Shown one piece after another: positions 61,152-64,000 of a stretch of 64,000 nt of DNA. Each line of letters opens with the position of its first letter. Positions within the stretch are counted from its first letter, which is position 1. The notes below the pieces were generated by a model that saw only the letters and a list, made by a program, of their open reading frames with translations, was not told the origin of the DNA and did not search any database. This DNA is from Pontibacter mangrovi (GTDB lineage: Bacteria; Bacteroidota; Bacteroidia; Cytophagales; Hymenobacteraceae), in the NCBI RefSeq assembly GCF_006385705.1, contig NZ_VFRQ01000008.1:1-64000 (forward strand). The letters are read 5' to 3'. A program made the translations under genes and the position numbers.

Positions 61152-62423
61152 CTACACCAGCAGATTCAGGAAATCCTGTTTGCCGTTGAGGTACTCGTAG
61201 GCAAAGCCCTCCTCCTGCATCCGCCGCTTGATGTTCTCCACATCGTGCGGCTGCTTTACCTCCACCCCGATAAAGACAGGCCCTTTTTCCTTGTTGTTTT
61301 TCTTGATGTACTGAAAGTGGATGATGTCATCCTCCGGGTGGAGCACCTGGTTCACGAAGGTGCGCAGCGCGCCGGGCTTCTGGTTGAAGGTTACCATAAA
61401 GTAGTGTTTCAGCCCCTGGTGCTGCATCGCCCGCTCCTTGATGTCCTCCATGCGGGTAATGTCGTTGTTGCTGCCACTGATCACGCAGACCACGCTTTTG
61501 CCGGCAATCTTATCGGCGTATACCTGTAGCGCCGAAACGGTGAGGGTTCCGGCCGGCTCCAGCACGATTCCTTCCTCGTTATACATTTTCAGGAGGTCCA
61601 CGCACACCTGTCCCTCCGGCACCAGCACGATGTCGTCCAGCAACTCGCGGCACAGCTCAAAAGTCAGCTCGCCGGGGCATTTCACGGCAGCGCCGTCCAC
61701 AAAGCTCTCTATACTTTCCAGCGCCTGCCTTCTGTCCTCACGAATGGAAGTATACATGGACGGCGCGCCCATGGGCTGCACGCCCACGACCTTGGTCTTC
61801 GGGCTGAGTTGCTTAAACACGCTGGCCAAACCGGAGGCCAATCCGCCGCCGCCTATCGGCACAAAGCAGTAATCGATGGCAAAATGGGCATCCTGCAGCA
61901 CTTCCAGCCCCACGGTGGCCTGCCCTTCCACAATGGCCATGTCGTCAAAAGGATGTACAAATACAGCATCTTGACTGTCGCAGAAGCCTTTGGCGGCGGC
62001 ATAGGCCTCGTCAAAAGTGCTGCCGGTGAGCACGACCTCTACCATCTCTTTTCCGAACAGGCGCACCTTGCTTACCTTCTGGGCAGGGGTGTTGGCAGGC
62101 ATAAAGATGTAGCCTTTGATACCGAGCAGCTGGCAGGCATAGGCCACCCCCTGGGCATGGTTACCTGCACTGGCGCATACCATCTCTTGCCCCGCCTGCG
62201 AGGCCGGCAGTGTAGAGATTTTATGGTATGCCCCCCTGATTTTGTAGGAACGCACAATCTGCAAATCCTCGCGTTTCAGGTAAATGTCGGCGCCATAGGT
62301 TTGGGAAAGCCAGTGGTTTTGCAACAGAGGCGTTTTGTAGATCACGCCCCGCAGGTTCATGGCCGCCCGCTGCACCCGCTCCAGGGCCACTACGGTATGC
62401 TCTACAGCTACATCTTTATCCAT
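61152..62423 (-). CDS. ilvA: threonine ammonia-lyase (threonine dehydratase)
   Basis: This 423-residue PLP enzyme converts threonine to 2-oxobutanoate, the first step of isoleucine synthesis. The PLP lysine is in VRSYKIRGAYHKI, the phosphate loop is PIGGGGLASGLASV, and CASAGNHAQGVAYACQLLGI and VVCVISGSNNDITR complete the fold. The C-terminal 80 residues form one ACT-like regulatory domain (HYFMVTFNQKPGALRTFVNQ), so it is the shorter type of enzyme. It ends the visible ilvN-ilvC-ilvA order; its ATG is 7 bases after the ilvC stop. Confidence 0.96.
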   Translation of the reverse strand: MDKDVAVEHTVVALERVQRAAMNLRGVIYKTPLLQNHWLSQTYGADIYLKREDLQIVRSYKIRGAYHKISTLPASQAGQEMVCASAGNHAQGVAYACQLLGIKGYIFMPANTPAQKVSKVRLFGKEMVEVVLTGSTFDEAYAAAKGFCDSQDAVFVHPFDDMAIVEGQATVGLEVLQDAHFAIDYCFVPIGGGGLASGLASVFKQLSPKTKVVGVQPMGAPSMYTSIREDRRQALESIESFVDGAAVKCPGELTFELCRELLDDIVLVPEGQVCVDLLKMYNEEGIVLEPAGTLTVSALQVYADKIAGKSVVCVISGSNNDITRMEDIKERAMQHQGLKHYFMVTFNQKPGALRTFVNQVLHPEDDIIHFQYIKKNNKEKGPVFIGVEVKQPHDVENIKRRMQEEGFAYEYLNGKQDFLNLLV

Positions 62424-62429
62424 AGTACT

Positions 62430-63470
62430 TTATTTTGAGCGGAGCTTCCGCACCGTCGCCCCCGTTTGCCATAATTCTGATTCGCGCAGCTCAGCCAGTT
62501 CCTCCTCCAGTTCCTGCCGGTAGCCTGGGGTGGAACCGCGCTGTATGGTGCGCTCCGCCTCTTTGCCCGAAGCCACGCTGTCGTACAGTTCGTTCAGCAC
62601 CGGCATGGTTGCCTCCCGGAACTTGCCTTTCCAGTCCAGGGCGCCGCGCTGTGCGGTAACGGAGCAGTTGGAGAACATCCAGTCCATCCCGTTTTCGCCA
62701 ACCAGCGGCACCAGGCTCTGGGTTAGCTCCTCTACCGTTTCGTTAAAAGCCTCCGAAGGAGAATGTCCCCGCTGGCGGAGCACCTGGTACTGCGCCTCGA
62801 TGATGCCTGCCAAGGCACCCATCAATACGCCCCGCTCGCCGGTCAGGTCGCTGTATACTTCTTTTTGGAAATCCGTTTCGAACAGGTAACCCGAACCCAC
62901 ACCGATCCCCATGGCTATTGCTTTCTCATAGGCCTTGCCGGTGGCATCCTGGTACACGGCGAAAGAAGAATTCAGGCCGCCGCCGGCCAGGAACAACCTG
63001 CGCAGGCTCGTACCGCTGCCTTTTGGCGCTACCAGTATCACATCCACATCGGCAGGAGGCACAATGCTGGTATGGTCTTTAAAGGTGATGCCAAAGCCGT
63101 GGGAAAAGTATAACGTCTTGCCTGGCGTTAGTCTCGCTTTCAGGGTTGGCCACACGGCAATCTGCCCGGCATCCGAGAGCAGGTTGGCGATGATGGTGCC
63201 ACGCTCTGCCGCCTCCTCAATTGAGAAAAGGGTTTGGCCTTCCACCCAACCGTCGCTTTTTGCTTTCTCCCAGGAGGCCGAGTCTTTGCGTTGCCCCACG
63301 ATCACATTAAACCCGTTGTCACGCAGGTTCAGTGCCTGGCCCGGGCCCTGCACGCCATACCCGATCACAGCAATAACCTCGTTCTTCAACGCTTCTCTGG
63401 CCTGTGCCAGCGGGAATTCCTCGCGGGTTATTACGGTTTCGTCTACTCCTCCAAAATTGATAGTTGCCAT
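62430..63470 (-). CDS. ilvC: ketol-acid reductoisomerase
   Basis: The 346-residue enzyme catalyses the second step of valine and isoleucine synthesis. The Rossmann motif is VIGYGVQGPGQALNLRDNGF with Arg in IVGQRKDSASW, which contacts the 2'-phosphate of NADPH. The knotted C-terminal domain carries the Mg ligands in ETDFQKEVYSDLTGERGVLM (the conserved Asp and Glu) and a later Glu in the EAQYQVLRQRGHSPSEAFNE region. It is the usual length for class I. It is the middle gene of the visible ilv operon, with a repeat-bearing gap before it. Confidence 0.97.
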   Translation of the reverse strand: MATINFGGVDETVITREEFPLAQAREALKNEVIAVIGYGVQGPGQALNLRDNGFNVIVGQRKDSASWEKAKSDGWVEGQTLFSIEEAAERGTIIANLLSDAGQIAVWPTLKARLTPGKTLYFSHGFGITFKDHTSIVPPADVDVILVAPKGSGTSLRRLFLAGGGLNSSFAVYQDATGKAYEKAIAMGIGVGSGYLFETDFQKEVYSDLTGERGVLMGALAGIIEAQYQVLRQRGHSPSEAFNETVEELTQSLVPLVGENGMDWMFSNCSVTAQRGALDWKGKFREATMPVLNELYDSVASGKEAERTIQRGSTPGYRQELEEELAELRESELWQTGATVRKLRSK

Positions 63471-63567
63471 TTTTTAGTTGTTTTAAGGTTAGAGATTTTA
63501 AAGAGATACTAGATGTTAGATACTAGACATTATAGTAGGCGCATTGGTACTTGCATTAATAAATGAT

Positions 63568-63622
63568 GTCTTGCTACTTGCTACTTGTGTCTTGCTACTT
63601 GTGTCTTGATACTTGATACTAA
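63568..63622. repeat. short imperfect tandem repeats between ilvN and ilvC
   Basis: Units of the form CTTGCTACTTGTGT are repeated about four times with small changes (CTTGCTACTTG, CTACTTGTGT, CTTGCTACTTGTGT, CTTGATACTTGATACT). A similar AGATACTAGATGTTAGATACTAGA sequence lies at about 63504-63530. This separates ilvN from ilvC by 155 bases. There is no gene in it. Confidence 0.7.
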
Positions 63623-63625
63623 AAA

Positions 63626-64000
63626 CTACATAGTAAAGACTTTCTCGCGGCTGTTGAGGTAAGCATTCTCCACCACCTCATCGCCGGGCTCGCTTTGCTC
63701 AAACTCCTGCAGTTTCCGGTGGAAGCCGTCGCTGGCCTTGATGATGGCGATGCGGGCGCTGCGCACGAACTCGATCAACCCATACGGTTGCAGCACGCGG
63801 ACCAGGTTGTCGGTTTCCTCGCGCTGGCCGGTTGTTTCAAACACTGTATAGTCTTTGCGGATCACCACCGCCCGGGCACCGTTCTCGCGCAGCAGGCGCT
63901 CCACAATGGCGCGCTCGGCAATCACATCGGTAGGAACTTTGTAGAGCGCCATCTCCTGCCAGATCACGTCGTGGTTGGTGTTGAAGTATACTTTCAGCAC
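63626..64000 (-). CDS. ilvN: acetolactate synthase small subunit, 5' end outside the window
   Basis: The visible 124 residues are the C-terminal part of the regulatory subunit of acetohydroxyacid synthase. ALYKVPTDVIAERAIVERLL followed by RENGARAVVIRKDYTVFETT and LVRVLQPYGLIEFVRSARIA match the C-terminal domain of IlvN/IlvH that activates the large subunit. The N-terminal ACT domain and start lie beyond position 64000. It precedes ilvC and ilvA on the same strand, as in other Bacteroidota. The gene is cut by the window, not truncated. Confidence 0.93.
   Translation of the reverse strand: MLKVYFNTNHDVIWQEMALYKVPTDVIAERAIVERLLRENGARAVVIRKDYTVFETTGQREETDNLVRVLQPYGLIEFVRSARIAIIKASDGFHRKLQEFEQSEPGDEVVENAYLNSREKVFTM

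Noticed and set aside
63504..63622. CRISPR-like array
   Set aside because: The repeats are short, contiguous and imperfect, without spacers of constant length. They are simple tandem repeats.

Overview
The window looks like chromosomal DNA of a Bacteroidota (Cytophagales) bacterium, most likely Hymenobacteraceae close to Pontibacter. The pointers are many short lipoproteins with Bacteroidota-type signal peptides, DUF families typical of the phylum, a DacB-type PBP4, an NtrC-like regulator next to an FtsX-type permease, TAnnTTTG-type promoters, and a host word TATACTT/AAGTATA repeated far more often than chance. This placement is inference from gene content. No tRNA, rRNA or CRISPR array was seen.

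Layout. (1) 1-16 kb: an AT-rich orphan gene, two decayed RAYT (REP-associated tyrosine transposase) copies, a family of fold-back intergenic repeats, an ArsR/AHSA1 pair, a six-PAS histidine kinase, an AraC-type regulator, a YceI lipoprotein and a Crp/DUF4345/DinB cluster. (2) 16-26.5 kb: lipoproteins, an alpha/beta hydrolase, an Arg/Tyr-rich disordered protein, a probable Vms1-like release factor (VLRF1), an aldo/keto reductase and a zinc alcohol dehydrogenase. A 185-bp MITE-like element occurs at 3.5 kb and again at 19.0 kb. (3) 26.7-34 kb: gamma-glutamyltransferase divergent from an overlapping amidoligase/glutamine-amidotransferase pair, then a three-gene adaptor/permease/ATPase exporter operon. 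(4) 34-45 kb: PBP4, a second Arg/Tyr-rich disordered protein, an FtsX-type permease divergent from an NtrC-type regulator and its kinase, and selO. A sigma-54 promoter with tandem regulator sites lies between permease and regulator.

(5) 45.1-61.1 kb: an AT-rich surface-polysaccharide island. It carries a Wzc-type tyrosine kinase, an NTase/kinase-like protein, two LicD paralogs around a cytidylyltransferase/glycerol-1-phosphate dehydrogenase fusion, Wzx, a TagB/F-like glycerophosphotransferase, Wzy, a TagA/WecG transferase and a WbaP/WcaJ-type initiating transferase. Together these suggest a teichoic-acid-like polymer carrying glycerol phosphate. The island is bracketed by about 100-bp direct repeats (45085-45185 and 61026-61126) consisting of the 3' end of selO plus its terminator. 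This looks like an island boundary.

(6) 61.1-64 kb: ilvN (cut by the window edge), ilvC and ilvA on the minus strand, the branched-chain amino acid operon.

The strongest candidates for something undescribed are the repeat-bounded glycerol-phosphate polymer island with its fused CDP-glycerol synthesis enzyme, the sigma-54 permease circuit, and the amidoligase cluster.
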